43,622 nucleotides of DNA. Origin: Nanobdellota archaeon. GTDB taxonomy: Archaea > Nanobdellota > Nanobdellia > Woesearchaeales > SM23-78. Below the pieces are notes generated by a model. That model did not search any database. It worked only from the letters and a program-made list of their open reading frames with translations, and was not told where the DNA came from. The position numbers and the translations under genes are program-made. Shown one piece after another: positions 17,295 through 26,936 of this stretch. The first letter of the stretch is position 1, and each line of letters opens with the position of its first letter. The stretch is from NCBI GenBank assembly GCA_018819305.1, contig JAHJQO010000028.1, positions 1 to 43,622 of the forward strand, read 5' to 3'.

Positions 17295-18166
17295 ATGAAA
17301 TAGATAAAACAAGAATAAAAACAGACAAAATAACTCTGCTTATCAAGGATATTCTTGCAAAAAAAGAGCTTGCTAATTTGAATCCTGAATTCATACTAGA
17401 AAAAGTTAAGATATTTCTAAATAATCACAAAAAAGCTGAAAATAAGTTAGAACAAAACAAGTTTTCTGAATTCAAGCGCTCAAAAGAACATAAAGAACTT
17501 ATGAAGCATGTACGAGCTGAACTCAGAGAAATCTATGGAGTTTTTATACTAAAAGGATATGAAAAAAGATATAAGCTTTTAGAAGAACTCAAAAAAGACC
17601 CTTCTTTAGAAAATCACAATCAAATTCTGAATCTGCATAAATCAAGCAAAGAAAGACTTCCTTACTATTCTATTGTTTATAAAAGAATCATTGAAATCAC
17701 AGGAAAGCCAAAAAGAATAGTTGATCTGGCATGCGGCTTAAACCCAATCAGTTATCCTTATTTAGGCTTTAAACCTGATTATATAGCTTGTGATCTAGCT
17801 GAAAAAGACCTTGAATTCATACAAAAATACTTTGATTTGATGAATATTAAAGGGAAAACAAAAAAAATAGACTTAATAAATGAGATAACAGATAATCTGG
17901 CAAGTTTAACAAAAAAAGATGATTTGGTTCTGCTTTTCAAAGCATTGGACTCTTTGGAAGCAATCCAAAGAAATATAAGTTCAGTCATATTGCAAAGTCT
18001 AAAAGCAAAGCAGATTGTGGTTTCTTTTTCTACACAAAGCCTTGGTGGCAGAAAAGCAATAAAAAAAGAAAAAAGAAATTGGTTTTCAAGAGTGGCGGAA
18101 AACCTTAATTTTAAAATAAGCTCATTTGAGATTCCTAATGAAATGTTCTATGTTTTAACCCGATAA
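17279..18166 (+). CDS. Arm/Rmt (FmrO-like) 16S rRNA methyltransferase homologue
   Basis: LHKSSKERLPYYSIVYKRIIEITGKPKRIVDLACGLNPISYPYLG; LVLLFKALDSLE; VVSFSTQSLGGRKAIKKEKRNWF: collinear with the bacterial RmtB/ArmA motifs as I recall them. Confidence 0.75.
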   Translation: MENRINEIDKTRIKTDKITLLIKDILAKKELANLNPEFILEKVKIFLNNHKKAENKLEQNKFSEFKRSKEHKELMKHVRAELREIYGVFILKGYEKRYKLLEELKKDPSLENHNQILNLHKSSKERLPYYSIVYKRIIEITGKPKRIVDLACGLNPISYPYLGFKPDYIACDLAEKDLEFIQKYFDLMNIKGKTKKIDLINEITDNLASLTKKDDLVLLFKALDSLEAIQRNISSVILQSLKAKQIVVSFSTQSLGGRKAIKKEKRNWFSRVAENLNFKISSFEIPNEMFYVLTR

Positions 18167-18317
18167 AGATAGGTTTTGCTATACTCTTTTAGCGCAGACT
18201 TCAAATATTGATTTTGCAACTATCGGACAAGTGTAAAAAACAGTAACATATAAATAGTAGTTATGGATTTTCTATATTAAAAAGGGGTGATCGAACCTAC
18301 TTTAGGGAGGTAGTGAA

Positions 18318-19127
18318 ATGATTGTAAAAGAGGAGTTTCTTACAAAGTTAAGAAGATACTTCGGACTAAACTTGTACGAAGTAAAGATCTGGACGGCTCT
18401 TCTCTCACGAGGGGTGAGTACCGCGGGAGAATTAAGTGATATAGCAAATGTGCCAAGAAGCAGAAGCTATGACATTCTAGAAAGCCTTGAGAAGAAAGGT
18501 TTTGTAATAATGAAACTTGGCAAGCCAATAAAATACATAGCAGTGCCACCAAAAGAAGTGGTAGAGCGTGTAAAAAAGAACATGAAGTCTGATGCTGATG
18601 ATAAGATCAAAAGACTTGATGGTTTGAAAAAAACAGAAGTAATACAAGAGCTAAATTCTTTGCACACACAAGGTGTTGAACTTATTGAGCCATCTGATTT
18701 ATCTGGTTCATTAAAAGGCAGGCACAACTTATACAACCACTTGGAACTGACAATTAGAAATGCAGAAAAAACAGTTACCATAATGACAACCACACAAGGG
18801 TTGATGAGAAAAATTGAAGGCCTAAAACCCATCTTTGAACAGATAAAAAAGAGAGGCGTCAAAATAAGAATAGCTGCACCTATTACCAAAGAAGCAGAAA
18901 AAGCTGTCAAAGACCTTGGCAGTGTTGCCGAAGTAAGGCACACAGAAGCAAAGGCAAGGTTTACAATTGTTGACGGCAAAGAGCTTATCTTTATGGTAAT
19001 GGATGATGCAGATGTGCATCCAACCTATGATATAGGTATCTGGATAAACACACCTTTCTTTGCAAGCGCTCTTGAAGACCTGTTTGAACTTGCCTGGAAG
19101 AGCTTGAAAAAGAAAGTAAAAGCCTAA
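18318..19127 (+). CDS. TrmB-family transcriptional regulator
   Basis: LRRYFGLNLYEVKIWTALLSRGVSTAGELSDIANVPRSRSYDILESLEKKGFV; strong SD GGGAGGT upstream. Confidence 0.85.
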   Translation: MIVKEEFLTKLRRYFGLNLYEVKIWTALLSRGVSTAGELSDIANVPRSRSYDILESLEKKGFVIMKLGKPIKYIAVPPKEVVERVKKNMKSDADDKIKRLDGLKKTEVIQELNSLHTQGVELIEPSDLSGSLKGRHNLYNHLELTIRNAEKTVTIMTTTQGLMRKIEGLKPIFEQIKKRGVKIRIAAPITKEAEKAVKDLGSVAEVRHTEAKARFTIVDGKELIFMVMDDADVHPTYDIGIWINTPFFASALEDLFELAWKSLKKKVKA

Positions 19128-19174
19128 AACTTTTGTTTTTTATTTTTTTTATTATTCTTTAACTTATTAAAAAT

Positions 19175-20137
19175 CTAATAAGGAAAATAATTTAATTTTA
19201 AAATCTTCGAAATAATTATTGTTTCATATGAATTTATTATTTTTGAAAATTCTTTTTCCAGTTCTGCAACAAATTTATTAAAATCATCAATATCTTTCAA
19301 GGCAACATTTAACTCAAAATCCCAAAAACCCACTCTCTTTGTAATATACATCACTCTATCATTCAATTGCCCCCAGGTATTAATCCTTTCCTCATCTGCC
19401 TTGGTAGCTTGTTTAATATTTAGAAGAAAAACATAATGATAAAAACCAAGTTTATCTGCAGAAAACAACAATCGAAAATTGTTTATGATTCCTTGCTTAA
19501 CTAGTTTCTTCATCCTATACTTAATAACATCCATAGACAAACCTGTTTTTTTTGCTAAATCCAGAATTGGCAAAGAAGCATCATTTGAAAGTGCGCAGAG
19601 AATTTTCACATCCTTATCATCCAAATGAATTGTATCGGTGGCACCTGAAAAGTTCTCAACCTTAGGGCATTTATCTTTTTCAGCTAAAAACAGTTTTGCC
19701 CTTCCAAACACTCTTGAAGAGACAATGATACTGAGTCTGTAATCTCTTATTATGTTTGAGAAATTGTTTTTTAAATCAGAAATTATTTCATCAAGGTCAT
19801 TAATGTTCTTAGTTGCAATAACAAGAGAAAAATCAAAAGCACCTTGGGTTTTCATAAAGTGTATAACTTTCGGAAGCTTGATAACATAAGAAATAAAGTC
19901 TTTTTCTGCTTGTTCCTCATGACCAAAAACTTTGAAATAAAGCTTATATGTATTAAAACCTAGCTTACCTAAATTCACCGCAGTTATATATTTCTTAATA
20001 ACACCTTGCTTTTCCAGTCTTTTGATTCTATAACCTACAACTGCTCTGCTACTTCTTACTTTTCTTGCAATCTGAGCATATGACTGTCGGCAGTTTAAGT
20101 CAAGCTCGCGAAGTATTTTTTTATCTAAAACATCCAT
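19175..20137 (-). CDS. Lrp/AsnC family regulator with tandem duplicated HTH-RAM units
   Basis: Two HTH segments: MDVLDKKILRELDLNCRQSYAQIARKV and IHLDDKDVKILCALSNDASLPILDLAKKT, each followed by a RAM-like domain. Confidence 0.85.
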   Translation of the reverse strand: MDVLDKKILRELDLNCRQSYAQIARKVRSSRAVVGYRIKRLEKQGVIKKYITAVNLGKLGFNTYKLYFKVFGHEEQAEKDFISYVIKLPKVIHFMKTQGAFDFSLVIATKNINDLDEIISDLKNNFSNIIRDYRLSIIVSSRVFGRAKLFLAEKDKCPKVENFSGATDTIHLDDKDVKILCALSNDASLPILDLAKKTGLSMDVIKYRMKKLVKQGIINNFRLLFSADKLGFYHYVFLLNIKQATKADEERINTWGQLNDRVMYITKRVGFWDFELNVALKDIDDFNKFVAELEKEFSKIINSYETIIISKILKLNYFPY

Positions 20138-20217
20138 AAATAGAACATAAGTGTTAATTTTATTTAAATATTACTATTTTGTAAAAAAAATAAGAAGAAA
20201 ATTTTATCATTCCTGTT

Positions 20218-21414
20218 ATGAACTCTTATTTTGGTGATAAAATGAAACAAAAAAACGCAGTTTATGCGCTCTCAGCAGACCCCATACATAAAGGTCATTT
20301 ATATAATATAGAAACAGCAGCAAAAACAGAACTCTTTGATAATATATATGTAGCAATAGCAGCAGGTGGAAATTCATCTAAAAAATACATGTTCAGCCCT
20401 GAAGAAAGGGTTTGGCTTGCTAAAAAAACAATCGCTCCATTGGACCTTGATAATGTGATTATAGAATCATTCTCTGGAATGATGGCACATTATGCATATG
20501 AAAGAAATGCAAAAACCCTAATTAGAGGTTCTAGAATTGGAAGTGATTTTGAATATGAGCAAAAATTAGCAGAATACAACCAGAAATACGGACTCATAAC
20601 TTTTGTAGTTCCATCAATCAAAGAAATAGGGGATTTGAGCTCTACTTTTCTTAAAGAAATCATAAAATCAGGCGGTCTTTTGTTAGATCACAAACCTGGA
20701 AGTCAACCTATAAATCACACTCATGTTACTGTAAAACAAGCTCTTGAAGAAAGAGTGCAAAATGTAAGTTTAATAGGAGTAACAGGAAACATGGGTGCTG
20801 GAAAAACAACATATTGTGCTGAACTTGAAAAAGTAGGAAGAGCAGCCGGTCTTGATATAACTCATTATGATGTTGATAAGAAAGTTCATGGATTTTACAG
20901 ATCAGATTCACCTGCCTTCTTAAATGTATATGAGCAAATAAAAAACTTATTTGGAATAGATGCATGTCAGTCAGACCAGATAAATAGAGAAATATTTGCA
21001 CCAATTGTCTGGGGAGATGAAGAAAAAAGAAACAAGCTCAATAAAATTCTTTTTGAACCATATTTGATTGAGTTTGAAAAAACAATTGCAAATAACCAAG
21101 GTATTGTTCTGTTTGATGCAGCATATTTAGTAGAGTATCAAATGATGGACTGGGTGAATAATAATGTTATTTTAGTTAGATGTGATGAAAAAGAAAGATC
21201 AAAAAGAGTAATGAACCGAGATGGGATAAATCTAGATGAATTTAACAAAAAAACTAAAATACAGCTCTTTTCAGAAGAACAAAAAAAAGAAATACTTAGA
21301 AAACAGGAAAAAGACCAGCATGGTTTTTTCTATGAAGTTGATTCTCAAAAACCAAATTTTGAAGAAATTATTAGTTTGCTAAAGAAAAATTTTCCAATGT
21401 TTAAGAATAAATAA
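20218..21414 (+). CDS. Bifunctional bacterial-type phosphopantetheine adenylyltransferase (CoaD) / dephospho-CoA kinase (CoaE) fusion
   Basis: ADPIHKGHL (HxGH) and AYERNAKTLIRGSRIGSDFEYEQKLAEYN of bacterial CoaD; then GVTGNMGAGKTTYCAEL P-loop and VDKKVH of CoaE. Internal ATG at 20242 is an alternative start. Confidence 0.85.
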   Translation: MNSYFGDKMKQKNAVYALSADPIHKGHLYNIETAAKTELFDNIYVAIAAGGNSSKKYMFSPEERVWLAKKTIAPLDLDNVIIESFSGMMAHYAYERNAKTLIRGSRIGSDFEYEQKLAEYNQKYGLITFVVPSIKEIGDLSSTFLKEIIKSGGLLLDHKPGSQPINHTHVTVKQALEERVQNVSLIGVTGNMGAGKTTYCAELEKVGRAAGLDITHYDVDKKVHGFYRSDSPAFLNVYEQIKNLFGIDACQSDQINREIFAPIVWGDEEKRNKLNKILFEPYLIEFEKTIANNQGIVLFDAAYLVEYQMMDWVNNNVILVRCDEKERSKRVMNRDGINLDEFNKKTKIQLFSEEQKKEILRKQEKDQHGFFYEVDSQKPNFEEIISLLKKNFPMFKNK

Positions 21415-21439
21415 TATAATGAAATGAAAGGGGGTAAAA

Positions 21440-22105
21440 ATGAGACATCCTGAGATTGAAAACAGAATTGAAGAGGAATTTTGGAAGATGGTAAGCTGTT
21501 GGAGTACCAATCATTATTATGAATACACTGATGCTGCATTTAAGAAGGTTGTTGAAAAATATAATGAAAAGCACAGATTTTATCATGACTTAGTACACAT
21601 TGATATGAATCTAAATGAACTCAAAAAATTTAGCTTTGGACATGATAAAGATAAAATATTGTATATAGCCACCTTTTTACATGATGTAATATATGATACT
21701 TTACAAAGTGATAAAAAAAATGTTTTACAAAGTGCAGAATATGTGAAACATGGTTATTCAAATTTTGGTTTGAATTATGAGGAATCTAAAGAAGTATGTG
21801 AATTAATAAAATTCACAGATTATAGCAAGAAGTATTCGAAAAATCTCACTATTGAGCAACAAGTTATGCAGGATTTGGATTTAGTTATATTTGGGCAACC
21901 AGCTCCTGTTTTTGATCAGTATGATGAAAACATAAGAAAAGAATATTGGTGGGTTCCGCCCCTAATATATCAGGAAAAAAGAAAAGAGGTGCTGGAAGGA
22001 TTTTTGTCTAGAAAATATATTTATCAAACAACATTGTTAGGATTAGAATATGAAGAAAATGCAAAGCAGAACCTTAAAAGAGCAATAAAAAGACTTAAAA
22101 ACTAA
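21440..22105 (+). CDS. HD-domain metal-dependent phosphohydrolase-like protein
   Basis: RFYHDLVHIDMNL...ATFLHDVIYDT motif pattern. Confidence 0.75.
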   Translation: MRHPEIENRIEEEFWKMVSCWSTNHYYEYTDAAFKKVVEKYNEKHRFYHDLVHIDMNLNELKKFSFGHDKDKILYIATFLHDVIYDTLQSDKKNVLQSAEYVKHGYSNFGLNYEESKEVCELIKFTDYSKKYSKNLTIEQQVMQDLDLVIFGQPAPVFDQYDENIRKEYWWVPPLIYQEKRKEVLEGFLSRKYIYQTTLLGLEYEENAKQNLKRAIKRLKN

Positions 22106-22167
22106 GTTCAAAAGACAGCAACCCAACCAATACTTTTATATACTTTCTTAAATAACACTCCTCTGGA

Positions 22168-23706
22168 ATGAGTGAGGTAAAAGACATTATAAAAACACTG
22201 CATCCACTAGAAAGAAAAGTGGTTCCTCTGCTTAAACAGAGCTCTGTTTTTTCTGAAATTTTAAAGAAAAGCGGATTAAAAGATGTTGAAGTAATGAGAG
22301 CTTTGCAGTGGCTGCAGGGAAAAGAAGTTCTGAAAATCAAAGAAGATGTAAAAGAAGTTCTTACTCTTGGAGATAACGGAAAACAAGCCCTGGAAAAAGG
22401 ACTGCCGGAAAAAGTTTTTTTGGATACAATCAAAAACAAAGCAGTATCCCTGGATAAATTAAGAAATGAAAACGTCCTTGAAATGCAGGAGCTCAATGCA
22501 TGTATTGGAATCCTCAAAGGAAAAGTAGCAATCAACATAGGTGCGGGAAGAATCATTAGCATAACTGATCATGGCAAACAATTGCTTGAAAGCAGCAGTC
22601 TTGAAGAAAAGCTCTTAAAAAAAATAAGTAAAGAAGAAGTTGATATTTCAGGACTTAGCGACGAAGAAAAATTTGCTTTCCAGAATCTAAAGAAAAGAAA
22701 AGACATGATTAAGCCTGTGTTAAAAAAAGACTGGTTTATAATTCTCTCAGATACAGGAAAAAAGCTTGTCACCAGCAATCTTGGTTCTGAAAAAACAATT
22801 GAGCAACTAACTCCAGGAATGCTTAAAAACAGTTCTTGGAAGAAAAAAGAATTCCGAAGTTATGATGTAAAAATTAATGTTCCCAAAATCAACAGAGGAA
22901 AAAGACATTTTGTCAACCAAGCAATAGAATCTGCAAAAAGAATATGGCTTGACATGGGTTTTAAAGAGATGACAGGACCGATGGTTCAGACCAGTTTTTG
23001 GAATTTTGATGCCTTGTTCACTGCCCAGGACCATCCTGTAAGAGACTTGCAAGATACTTTTTATATCAAAGATCCTGAAAAAGGCAAACTTCCTGATGAC
23101 AAGTTTCTCAAACCTGTAAAACAAACTCATGAAAATGGATGGACAACAGGCAGCACAGGATGGAATTATAAGTGGAATGAAGAAAATGCAAAAGAAAATG
23201 TTCTTCGAACACACACGACCTGCTTGTCTGCTCAGACTCTTGCAAATCTGAAAAAAGAGGATTTGCCTGCCAAGTTTTTTGCACTGGGAAGATGTTTTAG
23301 AAACGAAACTCTTGACTGGTCGCACTTATTTGAATTTAATCAGACTGAAGGAATAGTTGTTGATGAGAATGCTAATTTTAGGCATCTTCTTGGATACTTA
23401 AAACAATTTTTTAAGAAAATGGGTTATGAACAAGCCAGATTCAGACCTGCTTATTTTCCATACACTGAATTTAGTGTAGAAATTGATGTTTTTCATCCTG
23501 TGAGGAAAGAATGGCTAGAACTTGGAGGCGCAGGTATATTCAGACCAGAAGTTGTTAAACCGTTGCTGGGAATTGATGTTCCTGTGCTTGCTTGGGGGCC
23601 TGGATTTGACAGAATAATAATGGAATTTTTTAAGATAAATGATATTAGAGAGCTTTACAAAAATGATCTAAAGCAGGTCAGAGAAATAAAGGAATGGATG
23701 AGATAA
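22168..23706 (+). CDS. pheS: Phenylalanyl-tRNA synthetase alpha subunit
   Basis: Class II motifs: GFKEMTGPMVQTSFWNFDALFTAQDHPVRDLQDTFY, RTHTTCLSAQTL, GRCFRNETLDWSHLFEFNQTEG. Confidence 0.95.
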   Translation: MSEVKDIIKTLHPLERKVVPLLKQSSVFSEILKKSGLKDVEVMRALQWLQGKEVLKIKEDVKEVLTLGDNGKQALEKGLPEKVFLDTIKNKAVSLDKLRNENVLEMQELNACIGILKGKVAINIGAGRIISITDHGKQLLESSSLEEKLLKKISKEEVDISGLSDEEKFAFQNLKKRKDMIKPVLKKDWFIILSDTGKKLVTSNLGSEKTIEQLTPGMLKNSSWKKKEFRSYDVKINVPKINRGKRHFVNQAIESAKRIWLDMGFKEMTGPMVQTSFWNFDALFTAQDHPVRDLQDTFYIKDPEKGKLPDDKFLKPVKQTHENGWTTGSTGWNYKWNEENAKENVLRTHTTCLSAQTLANLKKEDLPAKFFALGRCFRNETLDWSHLFEFNQTEGIVVDENANFRHLLGYLKQFFKKMGYEQARFRPAYFPYTEFSVEIDVFHPVRKEWLELGGAGIFRPEVVKPLLGIDVPVLAWGPGFDRIIMEFFKINDIRELYKNDLKQVREIKEWMR

Positions 23707-23739
23707 AAGTAAAAGATATGATTGATGAGGAAATAAAAT

Positions 23740-25410
23740 ATGCCCACTGTAACTCTAAACAAAGAAGTGCTTGAAAAGCTGGTTGGAAAAAAGCTTCCAT
23801 TAGAAGAGTTAAAAGACCGTATCAGCATGCTGGGCACAGACCTTGAAAAGATTGAAGGAAATGAAATCATTGTAGAAGTATTTCCAAACAGACCTGACAT
23901 GCTTTCAGAACAAGGGTTTGCACGAGCATTATCTTCATTTATCGGAGTGAAAACAGGTTTGCGCAAATACAAAGTTAATAAGGCTGAAAAGGACTATAAG
24001 GTTATTATTGAAGCTCCTGTAAAAAAAGTCAGGCCTTTTACTGCCTGTGCAATTGTTAAGAACTTGAAATTTGATGATGAAAAAATTAGAGAAATAATTC
24101 AGATACAGGAAAAACTTCATGTGAGCATGGGAAGAAACAGGAAAAAACTGGCAATTGGAATTTATCCTCTTGAAGATATCACTCTTCCAATCACATATAC
24201 TGCAAAAAAACCAAAAGACATTAAATTTATTCCTCTTGAATCTGACAAAGAGATGGATGGACTGCAAATATTACAAAAACATCCTACTGGAAGAGAGTAT
24301 GCTCATCTTTTAGAAGGAAAAGAAGTTTATCCAATTTTTATTGACGCCAAAAATAATATTCTTTCAATGCCTCCAATTATTAATTCTCATAAAACAGGAA
24401 AAATAAGTGAAAAAACAAAAGATGTTTTTATTGAGTTCAGTGGCTTTGATTATGATGTCCTGAGCAAAGGTCTTAACATTCTTGTTACTGCTCTCGCAGA
24501 CATGGGTGGAGAGATATATGAAATGCAAATAGAGGATGAAAAAGAAAAAAAGAAAACCACAAGCCCTGACTTAAGCCCTATTGAATGGAAGCTAGACATT
24601 AAATATGTCAATAAGATGCTGGGCTTGGATTTGAGTGAAAGCGAAATAAAAAAACTGCTTGAAAAAATGGGTTATGATTATGATTCAAAAAACAAAAAAG
24701 TGCTTGTGCCTGCATATAGAACAGACATCCTGCATCAGATTGATTTTGCAGAAGACATTGCTATTGCGTATGGTTATGAGAATTTTGAGCCTGAAATACC
24801 TAATGTTTCGACAATAGGTGAAACAGATAAGTTTGAAGAATTTAAATCAAGAGTTGCAAATATTCTAGTCGGACTTGGCTTGATTGAAACCAATACATAT
24901 CATATCACTAACAAAGAAGATCATAACAAAAAAATGTGTTATGAAGCAGAAGCCATTGAACTAAAAAATGCTCTTACCAAAGATTATTCTCTCTTAAGAA
25001 GCTGGATACTGCCTGGCAGTATAAAAGTGCTTTCTGAAAATACAAATAAAGAATATCCTCAGAACATATTTGATATGGGAACAATATTTAGAATAAAAAA
25101 AGAAGAAGAAACAGGTGTTAAGGAATTTTGCAGAGTTGCTGTGACTCTTTGCAATAAAGATGCAAATTATACCTGCATAAAACAAGTGTTTGATGCTTTA
25201 ATGGATGCTTTGGATATAAAATATGATATTAAAGTTGCTGAGCATTCTTCTTTTATAAAAGGCAGATTAGGAAGAGTGAGCATAAAAAACATCGGATTAG
25301 CATATATTGGAGAAATTAATCCTCAAGTCCTTGAAAACTTTGGAATTGAAATGCCTATTGCCGCATTTGAATTAAATTTAACAGAACTTTACAATATTAT
25401 GAAGATATAA
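23740..25410 (+). CDS. pheT: Phenylalanyl-tRNA synthetase beta subunit
   Basis: MPTVTLNKEVLEKLVGKKLPLEELKDRISMLGTDLE...VEVFPNRPDMLSEQGFARAL; B5-like and core regions present. Confidence 0.95.
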   Translation: MPTVTLNKEVLEKLVGKKLPLEELKDRISMLGTDLEKIEGNEIIVEVFPNRPDMLSEQGFARALSSFIGVKTGLRKYKVNKAEKDYKVIIEAPVKKVRPFTACAIVKNLKFDDEKIREIIQIQEKLHVSMGRNRKKLAIGIYPLEDITLPITYTAKKPKDIKFIPLESDKEMDGLQILQKHPTGREYAHLLEGKEVYPIFIDAKNNILSMPPIINSHKTGKISEKTKDVFIEFSGFDYDVLSKGLNILVTALADMGGEIYEMQIEDEKEKKKTTSPDLSPIEWKLDIKYVNKMLGLDLSESEIKKLLEKMGYDYDSKNKKVLVPAYRTDILHQIDFAEDIAIAYGYENFEPEIPNVSTIGETDKFEEFKSRVANILVGLGLIETNTYHITNKEDHNKKMCYEAEAIELKNALTKDYSLLRSWILPGSIKVLSENTNKEYPQNIFDMGTIFRIKKEEETGVKEFCRVAVTLCNKDANYTCIKQVFDALMDALDIKYDIKVAEHSSFIKGRLGRVSIKNIGLAYIGEINPQVLENFGIEMPIAAFELNLTELYNIMKI

Positions 25411-25433
25411 TGATATGATGATTAGATAATGAG

Positions 25434-26003
25434 GTGAATGATATGGTAAGAAGATTACAAATCGCTGTTATTGGAAGCAGCAAATCTATCTGTACAAAAA
25501 AAGCTTATGAATTAGCAGAAAAAGTAGGAGAAGAAATAGCAAAAACAGGCGCCACTACGCTTACAGGAGGTGGTCATGGAGTTATGGAAGCTGCTATGAA
25601 AGGAGCAAAAAAACAAGGCGGTTTAACACTCGGAATACTTCCTTGGGGGAAAATGGAGCGCCATAATAAGTATTGTGATGTTGTTATTGCTACAGGTATT
25701 GGATGGTCAAGAGATGCAATTAATCTCAACAGCTGCGACGGCGCAATCATTGTTGGTGGAGGAGCTGGAACTCTAAATGAAGCAACTTATGCATATATAG
25801 AAGATATTCCTATTGTAGCACTAACACCTAGCGGCGGTATGGCAAAAACATTAACAGGTATTTATTTTGATGAACGAAAAACAGAACAAGTAATAGGTAT
25901 GAAAACACCTGAAGAAGCTGTAAAAAGAATTCTTAAGGAAATTAATAAAAGAAAAATAATAAGCAAAAGACCTACTATAGTGAAAAGAAAAACAGATTAT
26001 TAA
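25434..26003 (+). CDS. LOG/SLOG-superfamily protein (TIGR00725-like)
   Basis: IAVIGSSKS...TTLTGGGHGVMEAAMKGAKKQGGLTLGILP...GGGAGTLNEATYAY; the ATG at 25443 may be the true start. Confidence 0.8.
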   Translation: MNDMVRRLQIAVIGSSKSICTKKAYELAEKVGEEIAKTGATTLTGGGHGVMEAAMKGAKKQGGLTLGILPWGKMERHNKYCDVVIATGIGWSRDAINLNSCDGAIIVGGGAGTLNEATYAYIEDIPIVALTPSGGMAKTLTGIYFDERKTEQVIGMKTPEEAVKRILKEINKRKIISKRPTIVKRKTDY

Positions 26004-26063
26004 AATTTAAAATAAAAAAAATTAAAAAATAAATAAACCAAAAAAATATTTCTTTTGTTTTTC

Positions 26064-26483
26064 TTACTTTGATTTTTCTTCTTTTTTTACAGGTTCTTTA
26101 GCAACAGATACTTTTTCCTCTTGTTGAGGTTTAGGTTTCACTTTAACTGCTTCTTTCTCAATTTTTTTTGCAGACTGTTTCACAGGCTTTTGTTTTTTCT
26201 TTCTGACTTTTATTGGTCTTTCAGATTTCTTCTTTGGTTTTGTCTCTTTAAGCTCAATCTTAAGTTCCTTAAATACTCTGACAATCTCTGCTCTTGGTGC
26301 ATTTTTCGATATCTTAAAGACCTGTTCTAATGGCTCCAGATGTTTAATATTGCATTTTCTTCTTCTTGTCTGGCCGTCAACTAAAACAGTGAATTTATCA
26401 ACTGTATCTACAATTACACATTTTAAACCAGCATCTCTTCCTGCTATTTTAATACAAAGTCTTCCTATTTCGAACATTTTCAT
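26064..26483 (-). CDS. rpl14e: Ribosomal protein L14e with extended Lys-rich tail
   Basis: FEIGRLCIKIAGRDAGLKCVIVDTVDKFTVLVDGQTRRRKCNIKHLEPL. Confidence 0.9.
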   Translation of the reverse strand: MKMFEIGRLCIKIAGRDAGLKCVIVDTVDKFTVLVDGQTRRRKCNIKHLEPLEQVFKISKNAPRAEIVRVFKELKIELKETKPKKKSERPIKVRKKKQKPVKQSAKKIEKEAVKVKPKPQQEEKVSVAKEPVKKEEKSK

Positions 26484-26525
26484 AACCTCCTAAAAAACTT
26501 ATTGTTTTACCATATTTGTACGTTT

Positions 26526-26572
26526 GCATCCAAAGATTTCGTGGTTTTTGTCACCAAAAACCAACAGATGCG
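26526..26572. repeat. Nested inverted repeat between L34e and L14e
   Basis: GGTTTTTG-TCAC-CAAAAACC (26543-26562), bracketed by GCATC (26526-26530) and GATGC (26567-26571). Confidence 0.6.
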
Positions 26573-26602
26573 ATAATCATTTACTATTTTTATCTAATTA
26601 AT

Positions 26603-26875
26603 TTATTTGCTTAATCTTGCTTGATTTTTAAGCTTTTTTCTTGCACAAGTACCGCACAGAAAGCCGCCATAAAGTCTTGAAACTTTCTTCTTTGTCTTAG
26701 GAACGTGTTTTGCCTTGGTTGCCTTAAGCCGAGGTATTCCTTTTAACTCTTTTTTACACTCTGCACACTTGTGTATTTTTGGAGTTTTCTTTTTATAACT
26801 CAGTTTAGTAGCGCCTCCAGGCACTTTTTTCTTAACTCTTTTCAGCTTTCTTGATCTATATCGTGGTCTTGGCAT
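26603..26875 (-). CDS. rpl34e: Ribosomal protein L34e
   Basis: MPRPRYRSRKLKRVKKKVPGGATKLSYKKKTPKIHKCAECKKELKGIPRLK. Confidence 0.95.
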   Translation of the reverse strand: MPRPRYRSRKLKRVKKKVPGGATKLSYKKKTPKIHKCAECKKELKGIPRLKATKAKHVPKTKKKVSRLYGGFLCGTCARKKLKNQARLSK

Positions 26876-26936
26876 TTTATCCTATGAAAACAAGATCCAT
26901 TTATAAAGATTGTGGATAATATAGACGAGAATATAT

